From the NCBI GenBank assembly GCA_011033025.1, contig WFMF01000031.1, positions 496,001 to 560,000 on the forward strand: DNA of 64,000 nucleotides, read 5' to 3'. Below the pieces are notes generated by a model that was not told where the DNA came from, made no database searches, and saw nothing but the letters and a program-made list of their open reading frames with translations. The stretch comes from Beroe forskalii (lineage: Eukaryota; Ctenophora; Nuda; Beroida; Beroidae). Position numbers and translations under genes: made by a program. This document shows, piece by piece, positions 21,551 through 32,439 of this stretch (positions are counted from its first letter, which is position 1; every line of letters begins with the position of its first letter).

Positions 21551-21771
21551 TGCTAAACACGTATATCCCTGTGTGGGCTCGCGCGGCGCGTACACACACC
21601 TATGCGGGCTTAGGAAAATGTTGATGGACCCTTTCGAGTGACGCGCCGCGCACCGTTCGAGTTCAGTCAGATCGAAGCGGCTTGCGTCAGCAGGTCGACA
21701 TCGTTTTCCTAAGCCCGCATAGGTGTGTGTACGCGCCGCGCGAGCCCACACAGGGATATACGTGTTTAGCA
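21551..21771. mobile_element. Foldback element with about 68-bp arms
   Basis: The left arm starts TGCTAAACACGTATATCCCT and the right arm ends AGGGATATACGTGTTTAGCA. The arms continue in perfect or near-perfect complement through GCGCGGCGCGTACACACACC and CCTAAGCCCGCAT. The loop is about 85 bases. Related single arms occur at 21.2, 53.7 and 54.3 kb, so this is a dispersed family. No protein is encoded. Confidence 0.8.
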
Positions 21772-21784
21772 AATCAACATTCAA

Positions 21785-22115
21785 CGATTGACAAGGCGCA
21801 GAACAGTTTTATTCGATAACAGCTGGACTGCGCTTGCGCGCACTACTGGATAATTGGTTTGGGAGCGCAATGCACTGGGAACGCGCAAAAGCAGTGGAAT
21901 GGAACGCGCGATGAAAAATAGCGTGTGGTATTTTTGTTTGAACTTTTTTGTTTGACTTTTTTAACTAGAATTTGTTGTGGTGCCGAAACTTGAAAGTATG
22001 CTGAAAATAAATTGAAATTTGATTTTTAAGTCATTTATACATTCTACTTTAAAAAATAAAGAAGAAATAAGTAAGTTTTAATTTCGATTTCTTTAAATAC
22101 AGACTACAGAGTATC
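21785..22115. other. Spacer, nothing recognised
   Basis: AT-rich sequence without recognised features. A CTTCTTTGTGGAA...ATACAGTCATC block at its end (22109-22140) recurs near 27270-27302 upstream of the SLC35A gene. Confidence 0.4.
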
Positions 22116-22139
22116 TTCTTTGTGGAACAAATACAGTCA

Positions 22140-22227
22140 TCTTTCTACCCCAACCTTCTGGGGAACCCCAACCTTCTGGGGAACCCCAACCTTCTGGGGA
22201 ACCTTCTGGGGAACCTTCTGGGGAAGG
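22140..22227. repeat. AACCTTCTGGGG minisatellite
   Basis: There are five tandem copies of CAACCTTCTGGGGAACC or the shortened AACCTTCTGGGG. They lie exactly at the 5' truncation point of the LINE fragment that follows and are read in frame with it as NPNLLG repeats. Confidence 0.85.
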
Positions 22228-23117
22228 TAAATGAAGATCTAAATATGTTAGAGAAATGGGAAAAGTTATGGCTTCTGAAGTTTAATACTGAAAAATGTAA
22301 AGTTATGCATCTAGCTTATAATGAGAATCCACATCATCAGTATTTCCTCCATGGTATGTTATTGAAAGGTGTTAATATTGAAAAAGATTTAGGATTATTT
22401 GTAAGTGAAAATTTGGGCTGGGATGAGAACATTAGATCATGTATTAAGTTAGCCAATAAATGCATTGGTTGGGTTTCTAGGAATATGGTCAACAGAGATC
22501 ATAGGTTACTGTCTAGAGTTTACAAAGCAATTATTCGTCCTAGACTAGAATATTGTGTCCAACTTTGGAATCCGGTTGCTTGCCATGGGAATTGGTCAAT
22601 AATCTTGAGTTGGAATCAATTCAGCGCAGGTTCACTGTCTTGCCAATGATATTGGCCTTCTTCCCTACAGCAAGCGGCTGGAAATGATGGATCTTACTAC
22701 TCTTGGAGAAAGACGTATCCGTGGTGACCTCATAGAAACTTACAAGATTGTCACTGGTAAAGTAGATTATGCAAAGAATGTTTTTAAATTAAGTAGATCT
22801 GGTAGAAAATTGTAAGTAAAGTTAATGTTAAAGTTGATGCTAATATCTTAAAATTGAGGCAATCATTCCTACCTGATAGAATTAAGAAGTATTGGAACAA
22901 CTTACCACCATTTGTTAAGTCATCACAAGATGTAAATTCATTCAAAACAAACTTACAAAAGTTCAAAGCAGACTGTTTTAGTTTAGATAACCAGTTCTGG
23001 GAAATCTCTAATATTATCATTGATAAAATTGAAGGTAATTCAAATTATTTGATACGCAAAGAAAAGTTTAATAAGTATCTTTGGAAAACCCTTTCATTGC
23101 TAAAAAGAAAGGAATAA
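22228..23117 (+). pseudogene. 5'-truncated CR1-type LINE: RT C-terminal region
   Basis: The reading VNEDLNMLEKWEKLWLLKFN, KCKVMHLAYNENP, EKDLGLFVSENL, YKAIIRPRLEYCVQLWNP is the classic post-FADD segment of CR1-like RTs. After frame breaks near 22590 and 22650 it continues as RRIRGDLIETYKIVTGKVDY, and after another near 22810 as FLPDRIKKYWNNLPPFVKSS, typical of CR1 C termini. It ends at a stop near 23117. The sequence differs clearly from the two CR1-like copies at 1-5684 and 24.1-27.0 kb. Confidence 0.88.
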
Positions 23118-24060
23118 ATACTTTTTCTCACAATTAATGATGACAAATGTCTTTATTTTTGTCGTATCTTGTTTTTTCCATAGTTATATTCTAGTGACCT
23201 TTTTTATTGACTATTTTTTCATAATTCATAGACAGCTATTTATTTTTAATTCATAACCGTTAAATTATTATATTTCTGTATAAATAGGTAAAACTGACTT
23301 TCTTTTTTTATTTTAAATTATTACTATTTCAATCAGAGCACCATAGAATGGTGCATCAAAATGTATCTCAGTTTTAAAGAAAACTAAGAGTACCTTGTAG
23401 AGGTGCATGACATGAAGAATGATGATGAAGAATGAGAGTGACATAAATGTGTTGTATTCATTACAAAACAATTATATTATTATATTATTGGAACAATGGA
23501 CTTCTAAGCTTTTTCAAAAATCGTTTTTTGTTATGAATATTAGTGAAGTTTTCAAATAAATCTTAATCTTGATAATCACAGACATACAGTGGGCTGTAGA
23601 CACAGCTAATTTTTTCGCATGATTCACCAATGGTATCATTTTTCTTGTTTGTATGTTCATGTGAATCTGACCGTTTTTGGCCTTTTCATTCCTTATTTGG
23701 GCTTTTTTAATGACAGGGATTGTATTTTTTGAACACTTGGTTAATTTATAATGATCAGGACTTATAATATATTTTTAAACTTAAATTATATTGATGAATT
23801 GATGCTTTGTGAAATTGTGATACACTATTGATGATGCACCTCTAGTGCTTTCTCAGAATATATTTATATTATTTCATTCTCTTCGGAGATTTTTCAAAAA
23901 AATCACAGACCTTTTGTGGCCAGATGTTTTGTACTTTTGTTAATTAGATTTATTTAAGATGAATAATGGACTCAGGTGGAAGGGAGCTTAAAGATCAAAG
24001 AATTGGACTAAAGCTCCAGGTGTTTAAATAGAGTGCGCTTTTGTGTTAAGAAATTAATTA
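23118..24060. other. AT-rich sequence, possibly LINE 3' UTR
   Basis: No gene recognised. It contains inverted words AGCACCATAGAATGGTGC and GAGGTGCATGAC...GATGCACCTC. It may include the untranslated tail of the preceding LINE, but no end repeat was identified. Confidence 0.35.
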
Positions 24061-24075
24061 AGGTAAACAAAGAAG

Positions 24076-26976
24076 TTTTTTAGGTAAACAAAGAAGTTTT
24101 ATTTATCTCCACAAAATTTACAATTCACACCACACAAAAATACAAATGGGGACTAAATGTTAGGAAGATCTTTTCTTTACAGTTGCCAACGAGTTGTTTT
24201 ACAAATAGGGATTGCTATATTTACAAGCTCTTCAAATAATATCTAATTGTCTGATATATTATGTATGAATTTCAAAATGGCAAATTTATTCATATGATCT
24301 AAGATACCTATTAATTATCAGGAGGGAGTTAAGCTTTATGTTGAAGGAAAAGAGGTATTCTACATCCTTCCCTCCATAATAGAGCTTGTCTGCTGCTTGA
24401 TAATTTATATTAAAATATGAACTATTAGCTTTAATCATCCTAACATGTCATCATTTGTAGAACCCATAACTCTGAGTTCCGGAGAAGCAAACTAGAAAAT
24501 AGTTGGTATAGAGCACTCTTATACCGATGTGCAGTGCAGGTATACACGTTGTACATGGATACCCACAATCTGGTCATACCAGATGATGTGTCATTTAGTA
24601 TGACTCATGAGTTGCACGTTTGATCAAGAGCTTTCTATTTGTTTAAATAGCCCCATGAAGCAATTCAGGCCTGAAAATTGGTCTGAAACTCTATCCCATG
24701 GATCAAACTGCACCGTTTGATTTAAAGCCTAAGGTAGAGATCGACCAATTTTGAATATGGAGGGACCAAAAATGGCAGAGCAGTAGTTGTGGTTGGAGAA
24801 AGGACACAGTTGCGATTTGCTTCATAGTGCCCCTTGGGCCCACCTGATCTACCACTCAGGGTCAACTAGCTATCAACTAAACAAGATGCCAATAATTTCT
24901 TCTTCTTCTTACTGTGGTCTTCCTAAGTAATTTAAAATTACATGCTGTTTTCAAATTGTGTTATGTTATCTATGTTCTAGGCGCTGCTTTGTCCAGCAAT
25001 GTAACATCTAATCAGAAAGGCCTGATGCATCATGTGTACACTCTCATTAAAACATGAAAGCGAATGACATCCATATCGTTCTCTTGTTCATCTTTTAGCA
25101 GTATTTTCACTTGTATTGGACTGTCATTCACTTTACAACACACTTTAGCCTGTCAAGTCTGGCTTTAAACTACAAAATTCAAGAAGCATAATATTTGTTC
25201 GTTACTTGTTTTCAGGTTGGTTTTATGGGGTTAATCTGGGTTCGTTCAAGTGAAAGTTACTTCAGCTTTAGTTAAAACGATTCAGGCACCTTGAAAAACC
25301 GAGTCATGGTCACCACCATTTACCTTATTCATTTCGAATGAATAATAAACAGGTTATACAAAATAAGTAAAATTGTAAAAATGTAAAAATGTAAAAAATT
25401 GTAAAAAATTGGTCATGCATTACCCCATCAAATTGAATTGGAAGGAGTTTTAATTTCCATTAGGACTTTAGAGAATTCGACGAAATTATTTTTACACCAG
25501 TTTTCTGTATCAACTTTTTGGGCGTCAAGAAGAGATCTCTTCAGTAGAGATTTTATCAAATTTTCGTCACTATCTAGGCCAAAATTGTCGATGACAGGAA
25601 TTTTTCTGAAACTGTTCCAAAGCCATGGTGCTTTGTATGAAAAGTAGATAGATGGTTCTGTAGTTACAAACCTGTTATTATTACGTTGTGATACATTCAG
25701 GTAAAGAGGTCTGGGTTCTCTAGATTTAACTATCTTCACCAGTTCCATAATACATCTTAGTCGATATAAGTTCTGTACAGTAAGTAGATTGTGAAGTATG
25801 AAAAGAGGTTTAGATGGTTCTCTGATGTAGAATTCCCTGTCAAGCTTTTGTTTGTCAATGGGGCGAGCACGAACACAGGTACGAAACTTTTCTAGATAAG
25901 TTTCAGTATCACCAAACATAATTATTAGACATTTCTTTTGTGTGAAATATGGGTTCAAGGTTACTTAAGGCAACCCCACCCCATACTGAGATGCCATAGC
26001 TTAAATGCGATTCAAAGAGAGAGTGATAGATCTGTTTATGCAAATTCGATGGCAGACTGTTAGCAATACGATATAGTCTCCCACATGCGCTTTTTAGTGT
26101 CTTGTTTAGCTTTGCAATGTGGGGCTTCCATGATAAATTTTTATCTAGCAGAACACCTAAGAATTTAGCTTCGTCTACCTTATTAATAATTCTACCATTA
26201 ATTGAGAGATTAAGTTCATCAGGAATAGCGAGATTGGCCCCTTTTTTGCTGGGCAGGAAGAGCATATAGCAGCACTTTTTAGTATTAATATGTAGAAGGT
26301 TAGATTCCATATAATTTGACACATTAGAAAGGATATTGTTTGCAGTCAAGTAAACTTCTTCAATGTTACAACCCGTAACAAATATGTTGGTATCATCAGC
26401 AAACAAAACAAATTTACAGTTTCCAGCACAATTAGATATGTCATTTATGTATAAAATAAAAAGAAGCGGTCCAAGGACAGAGCCTTGAGGCACCCCGAAT
26501 TTTACTGGAAGAATTTCAGAATTTTCATTCAGTACTTTAACAAGTTGGCTTCTGTCAGAGAGGTAACTTCTAATCAAATTCAATGCATTCCCACAGATAC
26601 CGTAGTGGTTCAACTTACAAGCTAATATTTCGTGATCCAATGTGTCAAATGCTTTACTCAAGTCGATAAAGATTGCTAGGCTAAATTTCTTTGATTTAAT
26701 TTGCTCTCGAATATATGTAACAGAATAGTTTAGGGCATGATTAGTTGAGTGTCCTTTCCTAAATCCGTATTGGTTATCATAGATGACATCATTGTCTACA
26801 AAGAATTGATACATTCTATCAAAGATAACTTTCTCAAAAAGTTTTCCAAATATTGGCAGTGTAGATACTGGTCTATAGTTCTCTAATAGCTCTTCATTAT
26901 CTTTTTTGTATATTGGAGTGATTCTTCCTGTTTTGAGTTCATCAGGAAAGCATCCCTCAATCATACATTTGTTATG
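24076..26976 (-). mobile_element. 5'-truncated second copy of the CR1-like LINE
   Basis: This is the reverse complement of 2806-5684 of the first element, nearly the same length and near-identical throughout. Similarity begins at the codons for NKCMIEGCFPDELK and includes the full 3' UTR. The 3' end shows a tandem repetition of ACTTCTTTGTTTACCTAAAA (24061-24100), seen only partly in the first copy. The 5' truncation is typical of target-primed reverse transcription. It lacks ORF1 and the endonuclease, so it cannot mobilise itself. Confidence 0.95.
25428..26976 (-). pseudogene. LINE ORF2 fragment: RT and C-terminal region, one frameshift
   Basis: The frame runs NKCMIEGCFPDELK through FIDLSKAFDTLDH, GVPQGSVLGPLLF and FADDTNIF to SNLEPIFH. 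Near 25945 two bases are missing relative to the first copy, shifting the frame. The rest (KKCLIIMFGDTE to KTPSNSI and a stop at about 25428) continues in the other frame. Apart from this and a missing Thr-Leu pair in RPLYLNVSQ, the protein is almost identical to the intact copy. Confidence 0.93.
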
Positions 26977-27574
26977 ATTAATTAAGACAATGAATGGGCA
27001 ATGTAATATTATTAGCGATGTAATATTATGTAATACTATGAGCAATGTGGTTACGAACATCTTCAATTGTAACAATTAAAACGTCGTGTTCTTGTGATAT
27101 TTCAACGAATATATCATTCATCATAGTCATACATTCTCAAATTTGATTGTATAAAGTAGTGTTGTAAAGTTTTAAACTTTACAACACTTCTTTATACTAT
27201 GAGCAATGTTTTATGCTAAAATTATGTTGCTGTATTGCAAAAAAAAATCATATTATATCTTAAAGATTATATCTTCTTTGTGGAATAATTAATACAGTCA
27301 TCAGTGTAGTCAAGCCAAAGATTTTTATGTTGTAGTTGGGTCATTAATTAATTAAGTTTGTTAAGTTTGTTAATTAAGTTTGTTATCTTCTTTGAGAAGA
27401 GAATAATAGTTTCTGTGTTTCAGTTTGTCTCAAATGGAGCTAATATATTATTTTATTTATTTATTTTATTTATTCTGGCAGATTGGGGGGAGATTGATTA
27501 CTTTTTAATTCAAAACAGTCTAATATTTATTAATGTTCCTAGTTTAAATTTGTTACATATTGAGGCTAGTAGTT
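26977..27574. other. 5' flank of the SLC35A gene
   Basis: AT-rich, with AATGTAATATTAT repeats near 27000-27035. It includes a roughly 100-bp block (27038-27138) repeated at 51505-51602. No TATA box or initiator can be assigned with confidence. Confidence 0.4.
27038..27138 (-). pseudogene. Short coding-like fragment shared with 51.5 kb
   Basis: On the minus strand it reads MNDIFVEISQEHDVLIVTIE followed by DVRNH. The copy at 51505-51602 keeps the frame with changes such as V to I and Q to R. It resembles the linker before RT in some LINEs (an EDV motif preceding the RT core), but it is too short to assign. Confidence 0.4.
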
Positions 27575-28615
27575 ATGTTTGACTGGTTGAAAGATAGGTA
27601 CAAGAAGCTGTTCCCTGAGCATCAATGTGCTGCAATATTTATCCTTTATGTTGGCCTTTTCCTCATTCATACCCTCCTTGTGACCTCAACTCAGAAAGAT
27701 CACAAGTATGAATACAATGTAGCTACAGTTGTTCTGCTGGGTGAAGTTGCAAAGTTGTGTGCATCAGTATGTATTCAATCATGGAATACAAGTTTCAATG
27801 AATTGATTAGCATAGTCAAGGCAGAAAGAAATCTGGTGTGGTATTACTTAGTTCCCGCTGTTCTTTACTGCATGTATAATAATCTCTTATATGTCAGTCT
27901 TTCTGGGTTTGATCCAGCTTCATACTATGTTCTGATGCAATTTCGGATGGTAGTTACAGGTGTTTTGTTTCAAATCATATTTCAGAAACAGCTGAAAAAG
28001 ATGCAATGGATTTCATTGATTATTCTAACTATTGGTTGTGTCATAAAGCAACTTAAGCTTGATGGTTCTGAAGGACTATCTTTTGAATTTAATATTTACC
28101 TATTACTCATTTTTGTTCAGTTACTTTGCTCTTGTTTTGCTGGTGTTTACACTGAGAGTGTTACGAAATCAAGAGGACTTGGAGTCTCTGTGATGATACA
28201 AAATGTCTTCTTATATATAGATAGCATATTTTGCAATCTTTTCCTTCTAGCTTGTAATGGAAAGTTATTTACCTTCCTAAATCAAGAAAACATTACCCCC
28301 ATTCTCAATGCCAAAGTTATTCTTATAATCATATTGACAACATTAATTGGTATCAATGTAAGTCTCTTCCTCCGGTACATGAATTCAATTTCAAAGATAT
28401 TTGCAAGTGCCACAGGGATGATATTTTCGGCTATCTTTTCTTTACTCATCTTTGGTATACCAATTGGCCTCAATAAAATGATCAGCATCTGTTTCATCTT
28501 AGTTGCTCTGTATTTGTATTCATCTGATCCTGTTAATAATCAACCCAGTAAAAGTGATATTGATAAAGCCAGAAAGGCAGCAGAAGTAAAGGTTGTGGGG
28601 TCTGAACATGTATAG
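27575..28615 (+). CDS. SLC35A-type nucleotide-sugar transporter, single exon
   Basis: The product is 346 aa, starting at the first ATG of the frame (MFDWLKDRYKKLF). It has about ten hydrophobic segments, the usual topology and length for SLC35A proteins. Family marks include KYEYNVATVVLLGEVAKLCA in the second segment, LYCMYNNLLYVSLSGFDPAS, VLMQFRMVVTGVLFQIIF, KKMQWISLIILTIGC, and FAGVYTESVTKSRGLGVSVM followed by IQNVFLYI. Such proteins exchange a cytosolic nucleotide sugar for the nucleoside monophosphate across Golgi or ER membranes. The substrate cannot be told from sequence; SLC35A4/senju-like is my best guess. The C terminus is a short charged cytosolic tail. No intron interrupts the frame; retroposition is possible, but no poly(A) trace is evident. 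Confidence 0.93.
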   Translation: MFDWLKDRYKKLFPEHQCAAIFILYVGLFLIHTLLVTSTQKDHKYEYNVATVVLLGEVAKLCASVCIQSWNTSFNELISIVKAERNLVWYYLVPAVLYCMYNNLLYVSLSGFDPASYYVLMQFRMVVTGVLFQIIFQKQLKKMQWISLIILTIGCVIKQLKLDGSEGLSFEFNIYLLLIFVQLLCSCFAGVYTESVTKSRGLGVSVMIQNVFLYIDSIFCNLFLLACNGKLFTFLNQENITPILNAKVILIIILTTLIGINVSLFLRYMNSISKIFASATGMIFSAIFSLLIFGIPIGLNKMISICFILVALYLYSSDPVNNQPSKSDIDKARKAAEVKVVGSEHV

Positions 28616-28895
28616 ATTTGATTAAAGGTCATTTGGGAATAAGACCAACTAAGATCCTGGTGGAATTGTATGTCTGAAACAGTTATTGTATTCAATGATG
28701 CAGAAGCAAAGCTATGTCTATATATTATGTAATTCCAAGCATAGGTGTATGCCATGAAAATGTTGCATTCATACCAATATACAATTGAAAAAACAATACT
28801 AGCTTTAAAAATTGGTCTCCATGTTTTGTCATGTGATATTATAATGCCTTTACAAATGAAAATAATATAACCATGTCATCATAAAACATCTTATA
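28616..28895. other. 3' flank of the SLC35A gene
   Basis: AT-rich and presumably 3' UTR. I see no clear AATAAA signal before the TIR element that begins at 28901. Confidence 0.4.
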
Positions 28896-28900
28896 AATAT

Positions 28901-29477
28901 GGGGGGGGGGTGTCACTGTCCCAATTGTCCCAAACTCAAGAAAAAGTGGATTGGGACAGGGACAATTGGGACAAATGAGACATTTGGGACAATTGGGACA
29001 AATGGGACAGAAAAAATGGAACAAATGGGACTCAAAAAAGTGAATGAAGACTGGGACAATTGGGACATTTGGGACAATTGGGACAAATGGGACAGAGAAA
29101 ATGGAACACATGGGACTCAAAAAAGTGAATGCAGACTGGGACAAATGGGACATTTGGGACAATTGGGCCAAAAGCAACAGAGACAATTGGAGCTCAAATA
29201 GTTGTGTTTATTTGCTAGGGACGGGGGAACACTTAACCACTGCAAACAAACACAACCAAAATATGTATTTAGTATAGTAGTATGCATATAACTTTCATGT
29301 CAAGGATAGAAAAACTTGTATCAATGTAAAAAAATGAAAAATGACTGATTTTTTCAACTTTTTGTTTGTCCCAATTGTCCCAAATGTCCCAGTTGTCCCA
29401 ATTGTCCCAAAAACCAGTCCCAAACTCAAAAAAAAGTAAATTGGGACAGGGACAATTGGGATAGTGACACTCCCCCC
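28901..29477. mobile_element. TIR element with G-run ends and GGGACAAATG word-repeat body
   Basis: It starts with ten G then TGTCACTGTCCCAATTGTCC and ends GGACAATTGGGATAGTGACA followed by CTCCCCCC. AATAT flanks both sides (28896-28900 and 29478-29482), a likely 5-bp target duplication. The left half is filled with degenerate GGGACAATTGGGACAAATG words, the same word found in the terminus. A longer repeat (GGGACTCAAAAAAGTGAATG) occurs twice. No protein is encoded. Confidence 0.88.
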
Positions 29478-29482
29478 AATAT

Positions 29483-31570
29483 TCAATAGTAGTTGATCAA
29501 TGATCAATAGGAAATTTTCTAATGATAATGATTTAAACTTACAATAGTTATTATCTAACATTTATGATATACCTAACTTAATATTCATCACTAAACTAGT
29601 TTTTGATTTGAATTTGAATTTTGATAGATGAAGCAGATAAAGATAAGACTAACTTTTTTGGATTGATACTAGTAAACTATCTATCAAACTTAGCCCAATC
29701 TATAATTCATTCATTGCTCCAATAATGATTAGGCACCTGTAACGTTCATTGGTCAAATGAATGGAATTGGTCAATCGATCATCTCCATTTGAACAAATGA
29801 TGTGTTTTACTGGTCCCTAATGACTTGAATCGTGTTGAAATGAGCAATATTTAGTCGTTTCCCTACTTGCTCAAAAATTTTCTATTTAAAACACAATGAA
29901 GTTGATCAATCGACCAATTCCATGCAATCGACCACTGTTCTATGCATGTGCCTTATATATCAATATGAAAAATGCTTTTTGAAGATAATGATTAATTAAA
30001 TTGTTATTTGCATATTAATCTTGTGATTATGTAGTGAAAACTTGGAAACTTAATAAGTTTATGCTTTCGTTAAATATCTGCAGGGTTTTGTCTACCTATC
30101 CTAAGTTAAATAGTAATTATAGAATGCTACATGATAATATTGTTTTGTTACTATAGTCCTAAACTTTTTTCTTTAAGATAATTTCACCTTGATAACTTTG
30201 TGTTTGAGATGTAAGTTTGACAGTAGGAAATTGAATAAGTAAAACAATATTTATCAGTAAAACAATATTTATTCATTTTATGGCGCATAACAGTCAATAG
30301 AATAAATAATTATATCTGAGGAAACTTGCTGCCCTTCTGAGATTTTGCTCTCATATATTTACACATTTTGATATATTTTGACTGGATAGGCCTGGCAACA
30401 AGTCACAATAACTGTTCAAGTGATGTGACTTATTTTGATCACCTTGTACAGCCAGTTAGACAAAAAACGCTCCATACCCATAGTGTGCATAAGGGCCAAT
30501 GGACATTCCCTGTTTGTAACTTGGACAATTACAATAAGGCTATACTCAATTGATAAACAAGATTGCATAAAAAATGGCACTGAATCTGGTGATGTCACTG
30601 TCTTAGTTTTGGATGGTGACAATTTCTTACTTCTGGGCTGTCACAAATTCATCCTCTGACTGAAAATTTAACATAGTTACTTAGTTAGGGAATAGGGGGC
30701 TATGCTGATTATCTCAGTTATTTCGAGTTATTCAAAAAATTGAAATTTAACTCAAATATTTCAAATATTCAACTGTACACTCAGTAGGATATTATTGACA
30801 TTTATTTACTTATTTGAAATTCTAAATTTTGATGTCAGTCGTCCATGTTGAAGTTACTACAGTGGTAGAATTAAATTGTTTCCAATAGTAAGTTAATTCA
30901 AAAGTTATATATCAATGTTGTTTAACTATCATGAATAATATTTCATTACAACCATTTCACAAATAAATTATTTCAGTATATCATAGCATATTCATACTAT
31001 TACTGATTTAAATGAAATTTGAGGTATAATATAAGTTTTTATTGTTAAGTAAAGGGTACTGTTTATAACCTTTGCAGGCAAAAAGATTTCTCTTATAAAG
31101 CTTTCAAACTAACTGGCCCCTTTCAACTGGGCATTGTCCCATCTTAACGAGCCTTTAATGAGCAGTAATTTCCAGCCTTTGAAGCAATGAAAAAGTTAAT
31201 AAAGTAGTATATAGTGGCTTATTGTATCTTTGTATCTTTTTTATTCATGCTCTAAATTTGAATTATATCTATATACTATGCTCTTTTTATATTTCTGTGT
31301 ATCATTCTAATAGCAACTGCTCAGCTACCTTTTGCATGAAGGGGGGCAGAGGTGGGGGTCCGTGGTTGGTTTTGGGTTTTGTTGTTTCTGATAGGAGAAA
31401 ACGCCAACTACCAGTAGGCTTTTACTGCATGAAAAAATATTGTCCCTGACCGAAGTTATGATTTTTTTCAAATCGCGAATTTGCTTGTAATTACAGTGCG
31501 TACAAACTTCTTCTAAGATTTGCCAAAAATCAACTTTAAAATCTATCTTCTCATACTACCTTACAAGACA
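29483..31570. other. Long AT-rich spacer
   Basis: No supported gene or mobile element was found. Short open frames lack family resemblance. Confidence 0.45.
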
Positions 31571-31574
31571 TTTT

Positions 31575-31745
31575 TTTAAGGTACGAAATTTGTAAATTTT
31601 TCGAAAAATTCTATATTTTCGTTCCCTACAAAATTGCAAAATGACGTCTTCATCACATGTAATATTCCCAAAAATATCCTCAAATTTCGTAATTTCAAAA
31701 TTTCGATCCCTGAATAATTGTTCCATGTAAATTTATTTCGTAAGG
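31575..31745. repeat. Dispersed repeat Y (GGTACGAAATTTG...TTTCGATCCCTGAATAATTG)
   Basis: It shares the order GTACGAAATTTG, TTTTTCGAAAAAT, ATATTTTCGTTCCC and AAATTTCGATCCC with blocks at 60270-60370 and 60640-60740. The AAATTTTTCGAAAAATT core is self-complementary. The copy here is more diverged. Confidence 0.65.
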
Positions 31746-32240
31746 TATACAGTTTTTCAGGAAAAACCCTTGAAAATTGGTTGTTATATTTTAAACCAAA
31801 TTTTTCATTGGACAGATTTTTGATTTAGGCCTCAGAAGTAAAATTTAAAAAGAAGTGATTTTGTTTGCATTTAAAACAGGCCTGTTATTAAAAAGACACG
31901 TTACATAGGGGCTGGTAAGGGTCAATAAGGTATAATGCTCCTGCATGAGGCACATTTTAGGGCGCCCACACGCATTATCATGGATATAGATGTGCGTGTT
32001 GCTATAGTTGCAAGTGTGAAGTGAAGACGAATTGTGTCCGCACGTTCATTTCTGTTTAATGCTGTTTTGATTGTGGTGATCCATGGTAACTTTTAAATGA
32101 TTCGGAATTTTTGATGGGTGAAAATTATTAAATTAAATTGAATTGTTAAAAAATTTTCAAACGAGGTGCTGCGTAGCAGCACCAAGTGAGCTGTGTATTT
32201 ATTCCCAGGTGCAACAGTCAACAGACCTGCTTTTCATAAT
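31746..32240. other. Spacer upstream of the LicD/FKRP-like gene
   Basis: Nothing recognised except a GGTGCTGCGTAGCAGCACC hairpin at 32165-32183, just upstream of the first recognised exon. Confidence 0.45.
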
Positions 32241-32293
32241 ATATGATATTGTATTTTCTCTGCAATAATCGAATTCCAAACCACATAGACAAT

Positions 32294-32439
32294 ATGAAAT
32301 TCCTTTATCCCACGGAAGTAACGTACTCTACAGTAAAAGCTAAAAACCGGTTGTACTGGAGGCTTCTGACTGACAGAATATGGAAGTTGTTTCTTATCTT
32401 TCTATTCTTATTCTCCATGTACTCTTGGATGAATATCAG
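32294..32439 (+). CDS. LicD/FKRP-like exon 1: cytosolic tail and signal anchor
   Basis: It encodes MKFLYPTEVTYSTVKAKNRL and a hydrophobic anchor. An in-frame ATG at 32243 would add 17 residues; I prefer the second ATG because it keeps the short tail usual for type II Golgi enzymes, but the choice is uncertain. The donor is ATATCAG|GTACATAA. Confidence 0.78.
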
